Shown here: piece after piece, positions 22,233 to 32,989 of the stretch
Position numbering within the stretch: the first letter of the stretch is position 1
How the letters are laid out: every line of letters starts with the position of its first letter
NCBI RefSeq assembly: GCF_963576675.1
Contig: NC_088917.1
Span: 30,658,501-30,722,500 of the forward strand
From: Euphorbia lathyris
Lineage: Eukaryota; Streptophyta; Magnoliopsida; Malpighiales; Euphorbiaceae
DNA length: 64,000 nucleotides
Direction of reading: 5' to 3'
Translations under genes and position numbers: made by a program
The notes under the pieces: generated by a model
The model's input: the letters and a program-made list of their open reading frames with translations, nothing else
The model's database searches: none
Told to the model about the DNA's origin: nothing

Positions 22233-22280
22233 CGACGCCAGGTGAATCCGCAGTGAAGAAAAGGAAAAGCGGTGGCACAG

Positions 22281-23289
22281 TGCAAATCACCAATTAGATA
22301 TCTCCACCAACAATTCTTTTAATATTTATAATTCATGATTTAATAAGTAAGATATTTTCCTTTTCTTTAATATATTATGAAAATAAGATTATTAGTTACT
22401 GCACAGCAAGCTAAAATCATTATAGATCTGAAAACACCAGCAGCAGGGCAAGACCGGCGGCAGACAGTGGAGAGCGGTCCGACGACGGCACGAAAGCAGA
22501 ACAGACGGAGGAGCGGACGGCGGAGATCTGCGACGGAACGAACAAATCCGCGCGAAAGGTCGACAGATCCGCGAAGACGACAGAACCGTGAAGGAGATCC
22601 GCGAAGGACCAACGGAACACACCACAGAAACGTAATACGCGGCGAAGAGAAGTTAAACGGCACAGAGCAACGTCAGCGGCGACGGTGCGGCTTCACAGGG
22701 CAGCGGCGGCGGCAGCGGCAGCTGAGCGGCTAAGAAGGGAGCGGCCCCAAACCCTAGCAGAGCATCGTTGAAGAAGAAGCTCACAGTAGTAGAGTTCAGG
22801 TGTCGTTACTTTTTTTTTTAGATTTATTGTTATTATTGATATTGTTTTTGTTGTTTTTTTATTATTAAACTTTAAATTGATTTTTATTCATATCATTATA
22901 TAAATTAATTTTTAATTTTCAAATATAATCAATGTAAAGTAATAAAATGAAATTAAGGTAATGAAATGAAACTTTTTTTAATTTTTAAATTTAATCAAAT
23001 TAAAAATAGTTATTCTAAAATGAGGTAATAAAATGAAACTTACTTTTTTTATCCTGACTACCCATATCATTTATATATCAAAAATATATTAAACATTAGA
23101 AAGGTGGGAATCAAACCCTTATCCTCTTTAGTTGGAGAACAAGGCACTACCATTCTGCTACTTTGAATTTATTTACTATACTTAAAAATAAACTATTTAT
23201 TTATAAAGTTAAAATTTTTTTTGGGCCCCCCTCCGACCTTGGGCCCTAGGTCGGCGCACCCCGGGCCTAGGCCTAGGGCCGGCCCTACA
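22281..23289. mobile_element. GC-rich block and hAT-type right terminus
   Basis: 22430-22790 is GC-rich with repeated CGGCG and GCGAAG words and an arginine-rich ORF that I treat as non-coding. 23220-23289 holds the hAT end signature (GGGCCCTAGG, GGCCTAGGGCCGGCCCTA) in the orientation opposite to the end at 13594. It could be the other end of the same element or of a second one. Confidence 0.5.
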
Positions 23290-23607
23290 CTATTGGACAT
23301 ACCATCAAAGCAAAATCATCTTGTCAGAGAAGAAAGCAAGGTTGTACGTAGGTTAGAAAGTAAGTTACATTGATACCTCTCGGGTGATGCGATGTCGTTT
23401 TGCTGAAATTAGTTTAAATGCTTTTTTTTTGCTTTCTTTTTTGAGAATGCGTTTCAATGCTTGTTAAATCACACGAAATCAGTGGCAGATGTAGGGGTCA
23501 AAGGAGGCATTTGCCCCTTTCATCCCATAAAAAAATATTTAATTCCAAAACGATGCTGTTTTGGTTCCCCTCAAAACGACGCCGTTTTGTTTTATGGGTT
23601 TTTGATA
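23290..23607. other. Non-coding spacer
   Basis: Contains two close palindrome-like words (AAAACGATGCTGTTTTG and CAAAACGACGCCGTTTTG) near 23547-23590. No gene. Confidence 0.4.
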
Positions 23608-23647
23608 TAAAAAGAAGGGTTAAGATGCAAAAATACCCCTAACATTT

Positions 23648-24191
23648 TGATACAGATTGAAAGCGATAAACGAAGGTTTTAATCGTAAACCAACAAAGAG
23701 GTTCTTCTCTAGCTAAACTAAAAGGAGTGAATCCCAATATAACAAGGTAAAAACCTTTGATTCTCAAAGAGAATGATTTTAGATTGATAAAAAGTTGCCC
23801 TATCCTTACAAAAGTGGGGGTTTAAATACATCCCCTAATGATAATAAAGACCAGGATTACCCCTACTAGGGTTACAACAAAGCGGTAGACAAAAGGGTAA
23901 AATAGGTAACACGCCCAGACAATTCGTACAGAGGTGCAGGTACAAAATGTCAGGGTAGTTGGTGATTTACTTCGTGAGGAAGTAAGCCTGGGGATCCTCC
24001 TAGGAATGGAAGTTGATACGCCATCTCTTATAATCTGAGATCCGCCCCTCTCGTATACGCCTGGATCCGCTCCACTTGTGCATACCTAGGATCCGCCCTG
24101 ATAGGTGCTTGCGTTGCTTGTGTGGCATGTGGCGTCGGAGGATCCGCCAGGGCGTGTTTGGGCGGTGGCCCTAGTTAGGATGTCCGCATCA
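23648..24191 (-). repeat. Solo LTR related to the 48.4-55.5 kb element
   Basis: TG...CA termini (plus strand TGATACAG ... GCATCA) flanked by the 5-bp duplication CATTT at 23643-23647 and 24192-24196. Its 3' end (minus strand) shares GGATTCACTCC, AGTTTAGCTAGAGAAGAA, TTTACGATTAAAAC and CTGTATCA with the LTRs at 48364 and 54682, so it is a diverged relative in the opposite orientation. The family B TIR is intact on both sides of it. Confidence 0.87.
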
Positions 24192-24594
24192 CATTTTGGG
24201 TCAGGAGCAATTTTACCCCTAACGTCTAAAATTATGCAATTTTATCCATAATGTTGGAAGGCAAGAGCAATTTTACCTCTAACATTGATTAATTGGGTCA
24301 ATTTGAGAAATAATTTATCAAACTGTCTTCTCGATCATGAATCTTATCATCTACACTTCACACATGCGTTATTTTATCAGTAACAAATCACAAACATATG
24401 TTGGGATGTGAAAAAAATAAGAAAACAATATTAAAAATATACTGTCTTTTGTACGAATTAGATTACTAGTAGGTCCAATTTTATAAATATTAATCTCCAA
24501 TTTTATTATTAAATTACAAAAAATATTATATCCTTTTTTTTAGAACAAATTGATATGCAATTGGTGCAAAATAAAGGAAAAAATGACTGTATTT

Positions 24595-25412
24595 TATAAT
24601 AGTGTCTGAAATTGATATAAAGTCCTTATGTTTTTTCTTAACATACTAGTAGGTCCATCCTATTATTATAAGGTCCTTAAGTTTTATTTTAATCAGCTCT
24701 TTAGTCCTTCCATGTGTTTTTGTAGATGAAAGTCCAAATTACCCTTAGTTATTTATATAAAAAACTTATTTTTTAATTTCAAATTTAATCAAAATAGTTT
24801 TAATAAAGTTTATGAAGTATATATATACCGGAATTTATGTAATTGTATATACTAATCATTAAAAATATATTTTTATTCTCTTAAAAATTTATTTTTTTAA
24901 TATAATGTCTTTAAACTAGCATTAAATATTAATAAATTTTTCAAAAAATCATTTTTTTTCATTTATAAAATTTATTAGAGATAAATAAAGATTACTTTTT
25001 ACAATTTATATAGTTTTGCTCTTATTCTGATAATTTTTGAAATATTTTTCATTCATTTTTTTAGTCAATAAAATTTAGGCTACTAAATTAAATTTCTATA
25101 ATTATATAAAATTTAATAAATTAATTATTCAACATTGTAGAGATTATGCGGGAAAATATATATTGTAGAGACTATGTAGGAAAAAGGAGAAAAAAACATA
25201 AAATAGAAAAAATAGATGTTTTATTATTAAAATATAGAATAAAGGGTAATTTTGGTATTTTGAAATTTATTTGGTATAGTTTGACCATTGACTCAAACAT
25301 AAGGACTAAGGAGTTGATGAAACTAAAAACTGAGGGACTATATAATTATTTCTAAAAACAGAGGGACTAACTAGTGTATTAAGTAAAAACTCATGGACTT
25401 TATAATTATTTA
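24595..25412. mobile_element. Nested TIR element with AGTCCCT-type ends
   Basis: Both ends carry words such as AGTCCTTATGTTTTT, TTAGTCC and CTAGTAGGTCC in inverted orientation. The interior is AT-rich without ORF support. Boundaries approximate. Confidence 0.5.
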
Positions 25413-25559
25413 CCCATTTATTAATATTAGAGGTAAAATTGCTATTGGCTACAAACATTAGGGGTAAAATTGTACCATTTTACACGTTAAGGGTAAAATT
25501 GCTGCTGACCCAAAACGTTAGGGGTATTTTTGCACCTTAACCCTAAAAAGAAGCAGTAT

Positions 25560-25745
25560 AGGTAGAGCCAGCAGATCGTAGATGTCAATCGCCACCTCGT
25601 AATCGTCGATCTACCTAGCATTACAAGTTTTTTTTAGTTTAAGACATTTTGTATCGAATAGCAATTATGTACTAAAGTATATTTTTTTCAATTAATACTA
25701 TTTTGTCTAAAAAAATTTATATAAAATTTTGTCCCCCTCCCTCAA
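25560..25745 (+). pseudogene. hAT element 3' end fragment
   Basis: Inverted copy of 12598-12790: it shares CACCTCGTAATCGTCGATCT, the following A/T-rich stretch and CCCCCTCCCTCAA. Only the extreme C-terminus and 3' end of the hAT transposon are present. Confidence 0.7.
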
Positions 25746-26486
25746 ATCCATCAAATGACCAAACTAAATGTAAAACTAAAAAAAAAAAAAAACGAAAGCA
25801 TGTAGAGCCCAAGTGCACAAAAGAAAACTCATGCTAAAAGATACAAAAAAAAAAAATTCTAAATGACAACTAATGAAATTGAATGGAGCGATATATTATT
25901 GAAAAATTTTGGAAAAAATTCCAAATTTTCAGTTAAAACTCTTCAATTTTACAGGTTTTTGTTTTTTTGGGTAGAAAGAATCAAATGATCGGAATATTAT
26001 TTCAATTTTATCAAAACTAGTAAAATGAAAAATCTAAGTATAAGTTATCTTTGAAGTAAATCCAAATAATATATTTTTTTTTCCCAACAAAATAATCATT
26101 ATTATTTTGTTATATGCTATCCTTGAAGATTAACTATGGAGCTATTTTAAGCCAACTAGTCCAACCGTAATGAATTGAATCTTTACTTGTCAGGTTTGAG
26201 TTTTGATTTCTCACTCCATTAAAATTTAATCCTTTAAGATAATCTGTAAATTTTATTTTAAATGCTAAAAACTGTTCGAGTTAAACCAAAATGTTGATTT
26301 TTTTTCGTCGGGGTGTGAAATTTAAATTCCTGCCTGAATTCTACGTACTGGAGATCATTTATCATGTAATCATTTGACTTCAAATAAGGAAAGAAAACAT
26401 AATTGAAAAAACAAAGTAATTTCCTAAATGAAAACCTGCCTCTTGTATTATGTAATTCTGAAAGAAAACATAACATAACAACAGTG
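25746..26486. other. Spacer, including 3' flank of the RING-H2 gene
   Basis: AT-rich. No repeat or gene recognised. Confidence 0.4.
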
Positions 26487-27038
26487 TCATAAATTGGAAA
26501 TAGATTGACGACAAATTGGACAAGCAAAATGATTCTCCAACCAAATATCAATACACTTAAGATGAAACATATGATTGCACGAAGGCAATATTCTGCACAA
26601 TGCTCCATCTACATAATCATCTAAGCAAATCACACATTCTTCTTCAAAATACTTTGGTTTCTTTTCATTGCTGTCATAGCTTATTGATGGAAGTAATTTC
26701 TCTATCTCATTCATTCTTTCGTTTCTTTTCTTCATCATAAAACGCATATTCTGGCTATAAGTTTCTTCAAGATTCATCTCTATATCTTGCTCATACAGGA
26801 ATCTTGGAAGATTGTATAATTCCACATCTTCGAAATTATAATTCTCATTAACTAATGAACCGATTATCCGTTCGAATAAAAGGTATAGAAAGAAGAATAC
26901 TTTTGTTATGGCAAAAATGAAGAAGAAGGTTGCCACGAATAGAATCACAATTAAAAAACATATCACCAGAAATATTTTGGGGTGAAAACTGGGTTCGTCA
27001 TTTTCTGAGATTAAAGAATCAAATGTTTGAGGAATCAT
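26487..27038 (-). CDS. RING-H2 finger protein, ATL-like E3 ubiquitin ligase
   Basis: A 183-residue single-exon protein predicted to be a membrane-anchored E3 ligase that brings E2-ubiquitin to substrates. A strongly hydrophobic region at residues about 21-56 forms one long or two short membrane segments near the N-terminus. A basic, charged linker (MKKRNERMNEIEKLL) follows. The C-terminal RING-H2 has every zinc ligand: C135, C138, C154, H156, H159, C162, C173, C176. W166 sits in the E2-binding position and P174 follows C173. The protein stops seven residues after the last Cys. The layout fits the Arabidopsis Toxicos en Levadura group, though I see no clear GLD motif, so 'ATL-like' is as far as I go. 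It lies alone among AT-rich spacers. Confidence 0.88.
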   Translation of the reverse strand: MIPQTFDSLISENDEPSFHPKIFLVICFLIVILFVATFFFIFAITKVFFFLYLLFERIIGSLVNENYNFEDVELYNLPRFLYEQDIEMNLEETYSQNMRFMMKKRNERMNEIEKLLPSISYDSNEKKPKYFEEECVICLDDYVDGALCRILPSCNHMFHLKCIDIWLENHFACPICRQSISNL

Positions 27039-27690
27039 AATTAATGAGATTAATCAAATGATTTTTCTGTATTTTTTCTATGTTTCTAGATTAAGGCTTG
27101 AATTGATTTACTCTTGCTCATCATGTGATTATATACAATTAGAACGAACATTAGTTTGAAAACTGTAGTGATCAGGCAAATAAACGGAATTAGACAAAAG
27201 AAATATGTAATTTTGATGAGAAACTAAGTCCAACTTGTAGACTTTTATTTATAACTAAAATCTTAGCTAGCTATGGTATCATAGGTTTGATTGTTACAAC
27301 ATATGTATATTTATCAAATTCATATATGTTGTTAAAACTAAAATCGGATTAGATTAATTATATTATCATGAGACAATAATCTAATTATAGAATTGTTTCA
27401 ACTATATGACAAACTTTAAATTTGTATATCGAAGATATAAAAAGATTCATAAATTATACATATAAAAGATTATAATTAAGCTGCAAATTTAGCCATATAT
27501 ATTTTATTAAAAGTATGGATTTACGGTCCTACTATTATACGTAGTTTTATCTAGTGAAGGTAGAAGTTAGTTTGAGTTTTGTGATGCAAAAGATCAAAAA
27601 ATGTTTTGCAAAATTTCTAAATGACGGATTTTTAAACAAACTGAAATGTTGTATTTCTAACACGTAAGGGTATTTTTGTCATTTTTAAAA
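27039..27690. other. Upstream spacer of the RING-H2 gene
   Basis: Very AT-rich. It should include the promoter, but I cannot place elements with confidence. Confidence 0.4.
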
Positions 27691-27704
27691 AAATGGTGAT
27701 GTGG

Positions 27705-27850
27705 AAACATTGAGATTCCTCCTAGAGGAGGTGTCCCCCTCTCGGAGGAGGCCCAAGCCTCCTGAGACGAGGCCAGGGCCTCACCTTCCCCTTTGCCGCA
27801 TCTTCTCCGTTGGGGACTCTTTCACTTCCCAAGAGAGGGGATGTTTTAGA
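27705..27850. repeat. GC-rich block with short inverted repeats
   Basis: CCTCCTAGAGGAGG and CTCGGAGGAGGCCCAAGCCTCCTGAGACGAGG give overlapping small hairpins. Composition is unlike the flanks. It may be part of the gypsy remnant that starts about 100 bases downstream. Confidence 0.45.
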
Positions 27851-27939
27851 GAGAGATGAGGTGTTTTTTTTATTTGAAAAGACAAATTTTATGGTATTTA
27901 AGGCCCCAACGGGATAAAATCAAGGTACACTGCTTCAGT

Positions 27940-28860
27940 TAACTTTGCAACCTCAAATAATGTAGTCGAATATGAGTCATTGTTGCAGTGAATAAGGAAC
28001 GTCATCAAGAAGGATCCGACAATCCTGGAAAGCGACTCAAAATTGGCAGTCAGCCAGCTAACAAGTAATTACGAGGATGAGGAGAAATCATGAAGCACTA
28101 CCTTTCGCTGGTCAAAGAGCTCATGCCTCTGGGAAGCAACAAGATCGTAGCCTAGAAGTACGAAGGATTCCCCCGAGAGGAAAATTTCGAGGCAGATAAG
28201 TTCGCTAAGGCAACGTTAGTAGTAGACGGTTCAAGGACTTACCCCCACTTGATAGAGGAAAGAATCAAGTCTAGCATTGACAGAACAAAAGTTATGATCA
28301 TTGACATAACAAAGGTGCATAAATGCCATCAAGCATGATCGGGCAATCCTAAAAAGCGACTCAAAACCGGCCGGCAATCCTAAAATCATGAAGCAGTACC
28401 TTTCGCTAGTCAAAGAGCTCCTGGCTCTGGAAAAGCAACAAGACCACCGTCTGGAAGTACTAAGGATTCCCCGATAGGAAAATTCCGAAGCAGTCAAGCT
28501 GGCCAAGGCAGCATCAATTGTAAAGGGTTCAAGGACTTGCCCCCACCGGATAGAGGAAAGAATCCAGTCTAGCATCGATAGAATCGAAGTTATGGTCATT
28601 GACAAAATAAACGAGTGGTTTTATCCTCTATTGAGAAAATATATGATCGTTGCAGTAGACCATTTCACCAAGATGGTTCAAGTAGAGCCATCATCCAACA
28701 TTACTTCCACTCAAATCATTAATTTCGTGAACATGTAAATCTTAAGCAGGTTCAACATCCCTCACACTATAATTACAGACAACGAAAAAAAGTTGGATTG
28801 TACGGTTTTTAGAAACTACTGCAAATACCATTTCATGGGCCTAGAGGACAACCATTTCAT
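27940..28860 (+). pseudogene. Ty3/gypsy pol remnant (RNase H and integrase) with internal duplication
   Basis: Plus-strand pieces of a gypsy polyprotein. An RNase H C-terminal part (DSKLAVSQLTSNYE, KHYLSLVKEL, ENFEADKFAKAT) occurs near 28035-28215. A second, more decayed copy of the same stretch lies at about 28335-28570. Then comes an integrase core (MIVAVDHFTKMVQVEPSS at about 28642-28695, then FNIPHTIITDNEKKLD near 28751-28800). Stops are frequent. No LTR or primer site seen nearby. Confidence 0.78.
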
Positions 28861-29317
28861 CTCTGTTAGTACTAGATATACAGGCAAATATGTTACTCTT
28901 AATTATTCACAACAATCAATGCGTAGAATTAAGCCATCCAAAGCAAGTGCGTCAACCATAATCAAAAAAACAACAAATGTATTTTTTTCTTTTTTTACTT
29001 CAAAAAAGAACAATTACATTTGTTGTTATAGCTTTTCGCAGGTGACATTAATATATTGTATACTAATGTTGAGCAACCAATTTGAATCCAAAAATTAATT
29101 TTAAAACCAACCTATTTCTTGCCAAGTTTAGGCAATTATGAAGATGCCATAAATGGAGTATTAGGTAGGGACCAAATTGAATACGTTCAAAACAGTATAA
29201 TAAATACTTAATTGTGGCCACATGAATTGCAAGAATTTCCAATTCTCAGATGACCAAAACCAAAACACATCACTTCAACAATTCATTATATTATTATATT
29301 TACTCAAAGATTTTTTA
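28861..29317. other. Non-coding spacer
   Basis: AT-rich with a short inverted pair near 28968-29020 (ACAAATGTATTTTTTTC and its approximate complement). No gene. Confidence 0.4.
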
Positions 29318-31605
29318 ATCAATCCAAAACACAAGTGGCCAAGAAATATCCAATCACCGACCATTCATTCCCCTTCTTATTTTCTTAACAAGATTGACAA
29401 TATCTATTCAATTTGGCTAAGCCTAAGGTTATTCTTCGTATGTAGACCTATTTACTAGTATACGGTCTTGTCCGCTCTTAAAAGTTACCCGACTTGACCC
29501 ATTATTGTACGGGTTGATCATAGTGAAACTAGTCATAAGATTTGAGCACATGTGAAAATTAGCGCAACTCGATTGTATATAGATTACGTTTATAGTGGAA
29601 AGTCTAATCAATTGAGTTTGGTTCTACTGGTTTGATGCACTTCACCTGGTTAATAAATTGATGACATATCACTTTAAATAATATTTTCACTCTTAAAAAT
29701 TTGAATTTGAACATACATTTTGTATATTAGACCGTTCAAACTCGAAGCTGACTTGTCCAACTATTGTTTAGGTTAATCATATTGAAATTGGTTTCAAGAC
29801 TTTGAGTCCATACGAAAATTAGTATAACTGGATTATATATAGATTACGTTTTTAATGGAATGCCTAATCAGACTACACTCGAGTTTGGTCCAACCTACTT
29901 GATGCATTTCACCGGATCAATAAATTGATGACATTTATCACTTTATTAATATTTTCGTATTATTTTTTATTGGTTAAAGTGTTAAAGAGGGTCAAATGTA
30001 TTGAAAAGTTGTAGAATGTTGTTTAACAAAATTGGTCTGACATGACATGATCTAAACAGTTCGCATACTAATTTGATTTGGGACCAATATAGAATCTCTC
30101 AAATTTATTAGTATATGACACATATAATTTGATTAAGTGAATGCATCTGAAAATTTCCCCTAACTAACAATGTCCATATTCCTCTAACACATGCAATGCA
30201 CAATCGGCCAGTCCAAAATATCAAGACATTCTACATTAGTTTCAAACTAGACTAATGGAGAAAGATCTTATACTAGGATTCATGTTTCTCTATGTCACAT
30301 GAAGAATTCCTATACATGTTTGGACACGTTTTGACCTCACCTACGAAAACAAAATGATATGGCATTCCATGACGTATAAGGTCACACCACACATAACATA
30401 TAGGTATTTTCCATTTGACATGGAAATCCAGAACACCTATAATTTTTCCTAGTGTGGAACCATTATGATGCTGCCACGTAAATATTGATGTGGCAGCGTC
30501 AGAACGGTCTAGAACCCGTCTGCTCAAGGACCATATCAGAAATTTTGCAGTCAACTTGTGTAGGGCTTACGCTTACCTCAACACATAGTGTTCTTTCTTC
30601 CATGAATTTTCAAAGCAATTTCCAAATCTGGAGTACTTTCCCAATCTGCCATTCTTTTGTGGCCCATTCAAAAGAATACACAGTTGCCACTTTCATTACC
30701 TCTATTATTCTTTTTCTGTCACTCTACATTTCCATATATATCCTTCCAATTACATGAATTCTCACACGAAATTTTCAATACCATATCTACCATTTTAAGT
30801 TTCAAGTTCCATTATAATGTTTGGTTTAATAACAAGAAAAGAAAAAAGATTTGATCTTAGTCAATTTAAATGAGAAAATCAGCACAGAAAACAACAAAAC
30901 ACCATTGTTACTCAACAACTCTCAGATCGAAATAACGAAGCCCTTTTACTGATAGAATTCGAACGAATAGGTCTCGGAGAATCCAAACGCCGGCGAAGAA
31001 TTCTTCCGATTGCAGAAATAGGATGCTCAGTTTCGTTTGGAGGAGTGGAGGATTTAAACTTGTTAAAGAATGAGATATGCCTGTTCAAAGCTTCTTCAAC
31101 GGAAATGAGTGTATTTGATCTTAAAACCTCATCTTTCACAGCCTCCACGCAGAGCCCACAAATCCAGCGGCCTTGGTAGCGGTCACGGACATGAGAAATA
31201 TAAACGGCGGTGCAATCCTCTGTGAATCCGCAGGAGTGACATTTCACTGATTCTACTGAGGGAATTGATTGAGTTTCTGCCATAGCCATTGAAGATTGAA
31301 GATTGAACTCAACACTCTCTCTTCTACAAATGTCTGCGTCTCGTATCCTTTTCTATGTTTTTTGTTTGGGAATTTATGTGGTGAGAGACAGAGATATCAG
31401 AAAGGTGGATTTTATACATGGGTGTTACTGTTTTTGTCTCCATGGTATTAATTAATTATTGTTTTAGAAAGTTGGTCAAATTTTGAAATATATATAAATT
31501 ATATATATTTTTTTTGATAAATAACTATAGCAAATGTAACTACAAAATACTAATATATTAAATGGGTCAAAACTTTAATTAAGTGGGTCATAACAATCAT
31601 GTTGT
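29318..31605. repeat. Segmental duplication, copy A
   Basis: Starts at ATCCAAAACACAAGTGGCCA and aligns with 57309 onward. It includes repeated about-260-base units (GATTGTATATAGATTACG... at 29450-29700 and 29700-29970), the DUF1677 gene, its upstream region, and ends with ATGGGTCAAAACTTTAATTA at about 31561-31580. That end matches 61335-61355 in copy B, after the nested insertions there. About 340 bases (30430-30770) are present here but not in copy B. Confidence 0.85.
30912..31289 (-). CDS. DUF1677 domain protein, copy A
   Basis: A 125-residue single-exon protein of the plant-specific DUF1677 family, function not established. The domain spans residues 14-75, with a Cys pattern suggesting a zinc site (C17-x2-C20, C26, C44-x2-C47) around CGFTEDCTAVYISHVRDRY and GRWICGLCVEAVKDEV. 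The C-terminus is basic (RILRRRLDSPRP, SKRASLFRSESC), typical of the family. The start could be Met1 or Met3; Met3 (MAETQSIP) is the one conserved in both copies. The paralogue at 58570-58947 is identical at 114 of 125 positions with all five Cys kept. Both copies are open, which suggests constraint or a recent duplication. Confidence 0.88.
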   Translation of the reverse strand: MAMAETQSIPSVESVKCHSCGFTEDCTAVYISHVRDRYQGRWICGLCVEAVKDEVLRSNTLISVEEALNRHISFFNKFKSSTPPNETEHPISAIGRILRRRLDSPRPIRSNSISKRASLFRSESC

Positions 31606-32331
31606 TAAAACCGGAACAGTTAAAAATTTGAAAAAAATAGAGGAATTTACATGTAAAATCATGTTTGATATTTTTTTTACAGTTAAGGAAAGTGGTTTTT
31701 TATTTTTATCAAAAACTCATATTTCTTTTTTACTTTTGTCAAATTACAGCAGTTAATCAAATTTGAAAACAATTTGAGTAGATTTGACAGTTATTTATTT
31801 TACATTTTAAGAATTAAGTTATTTTTTTTTTTTTGACAAAATTAAGTTATTACTTTTAATGTATTCATAATAAGATTTTATAGTATAATTAGGTTGTAAT
31901 TATTATTATGATTCATGACTTTCATGTAACTTATCCAAAAAAAAAAAAGAATCAAAGGTCAGAGATTTAATTGGAGTTCAACGAGAATTTAATTGAGGTT
32001 CAAAAATCATATAAAAATCATATTTTTATTCACATTTAATTTTATAATAAAGTATATCATTAACTATATTTATAAAAGTTATATTAATATAATAACATTT
32101 AATTTATATGAAAACATATATTTTAAAATATCAAATTAAATTGGTTCAAAAAATATCAAATTAAATATCTTTCAAAAAAAATCAAATTAATAAATTTAAT
32201 ATTAAAAAATATAAAAATTAAAAAATTTATATACTTTTTAAATTAAATAGTTATTATTTTTATTAATATTACGAACACTTAAATAATAAGAAATTTTATT
32301 TATAAAAAAATAATAAGAAATTATAAATAAT
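31606..32331. other. AT-rich spacer
   Basis: Extremely AT-rich. No ORF, repeat family or RNA gene recognised. Confidence 0.45.
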
Positions 32332-32336
32332 AGAAT

Positions 32337-32520
32337 TGTTATGAATAAATTAATGGATGTCCATAAGTATAACCACTGTAACTCCTCATTCTTTAATGTT
32401 GTAACTCTTCATTCATTAAGGTTGTAACTCTATATTCCTTAATGTTTGTAACTACATAATTTATGTTCTTATGTAACCTATATATATAGGTTTCTTTGAT
32501 GTAATACAATACAAGTAAAA
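32337..32520 (+). repeat. 5' LTR, 3'-truncated
   Basis: Matches the right LTR from TGTTATGAATAAATT to ACAAGTAAAA, with an 18-base indel, then stops. Confidence 0.88.
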
Positions 32521-32700
32521 AGGTCATTGGTTTCGCACATATCGTACACCAAAGCATCTTGTTGATCTTTATCAACAAACATTGAAGCAAAACAACAAGA
32601 AAGAAACAAATCTTGTGTATGAAGATGACGAAGATGACTTTGATAGTAGCAATACAACCCTGAAGGTTGATGATTTCATTCCCCCCAAGGATATAAATTA
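32521..32700 (+). pseudogene. Copia gag C-terminal remnant
   Basis: A frame reads PKHLVDLYQQTLKQNNKK, then an acidic DDEDDFDSSN and VDDFIPPKD, the stretch that usually follows the gag zinc knuckle in this copia group. The knuckle itself is lost in the deletion. Confidence 0.65.
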
Positions 32701-32989
32701 AACATAGCAGTAGTAGATTATTTATTTTGGATGTTTAAGGGTTACACTAGGATCTCTTTATTCTTATGACTTTATGGATTTGTGTTAAACTATGAGTTTA
32801 TGATTTTATGAATTTTGCTATTATGAATGCATGAGATATGATTGAACTTGACTTATTCAAATTAATTGTCTGTATGTGACTGTTATTTTATTTATTTGAA
32901 GAACATGGATAGTGAAGTTTGACATTATGGAAGGCTCCGGAAGAGCTAATATATTATTGCCTATAGGAACGAAATTTGACATTATGGAT

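Larger units (their letters stand above)
14117..22280 (-). mobile_element. L1-type LINE, internally deleted and split by a CACTA element
   Basis: The minus strand runs from ORF1 (22232 downward) through its zinc knuckle to a join near 15120. It then jumps directly into the zf-RVT/RNase H end of ORF2 and finishes in an A-run at about 14105-14122. Endonuclease and the main RT domain are missing. A complete CACTA element (15500-21574) interrupts ORF1. The 5' boundary near 22280 is approximate. Confidence 0.82.
23617..25543. mobile_element. Mutator-like TIR element, family B, with two insertions
   Basis: The ends are GGGTTAAGATGCAAAAATAC on the left and the complement of GTATTTTTGCACCTTAACCC on the right. 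The 9-bp target duplication TAAAAAGAA lies at 23608-23616 and 25544-25552, diagnostic for Mutator-like elements. The TIRs continue with repeated GGGGTAAAATTG-type words. A solo LTR (23648-24191) sits in the left TIR and another TIR element (about 24595-25412) in the centre. No transposase remains. Confidence 0.85.

Noticed and set aside
22377..22733. Arginine-rich plus-strand ORF of 118 codons
   Set aside because: Repetitive CGGCG/GCGAAG DNA next to a hAT end; overlapping open frames on both strands show composition, not coding.
28231..28605. Minus-strand ORF of 124 codons over the gypsy remnant
   Set aside because: The plus strand shows RNase H and integrase motifs; the ORF spans the duplicated segment and has no family.
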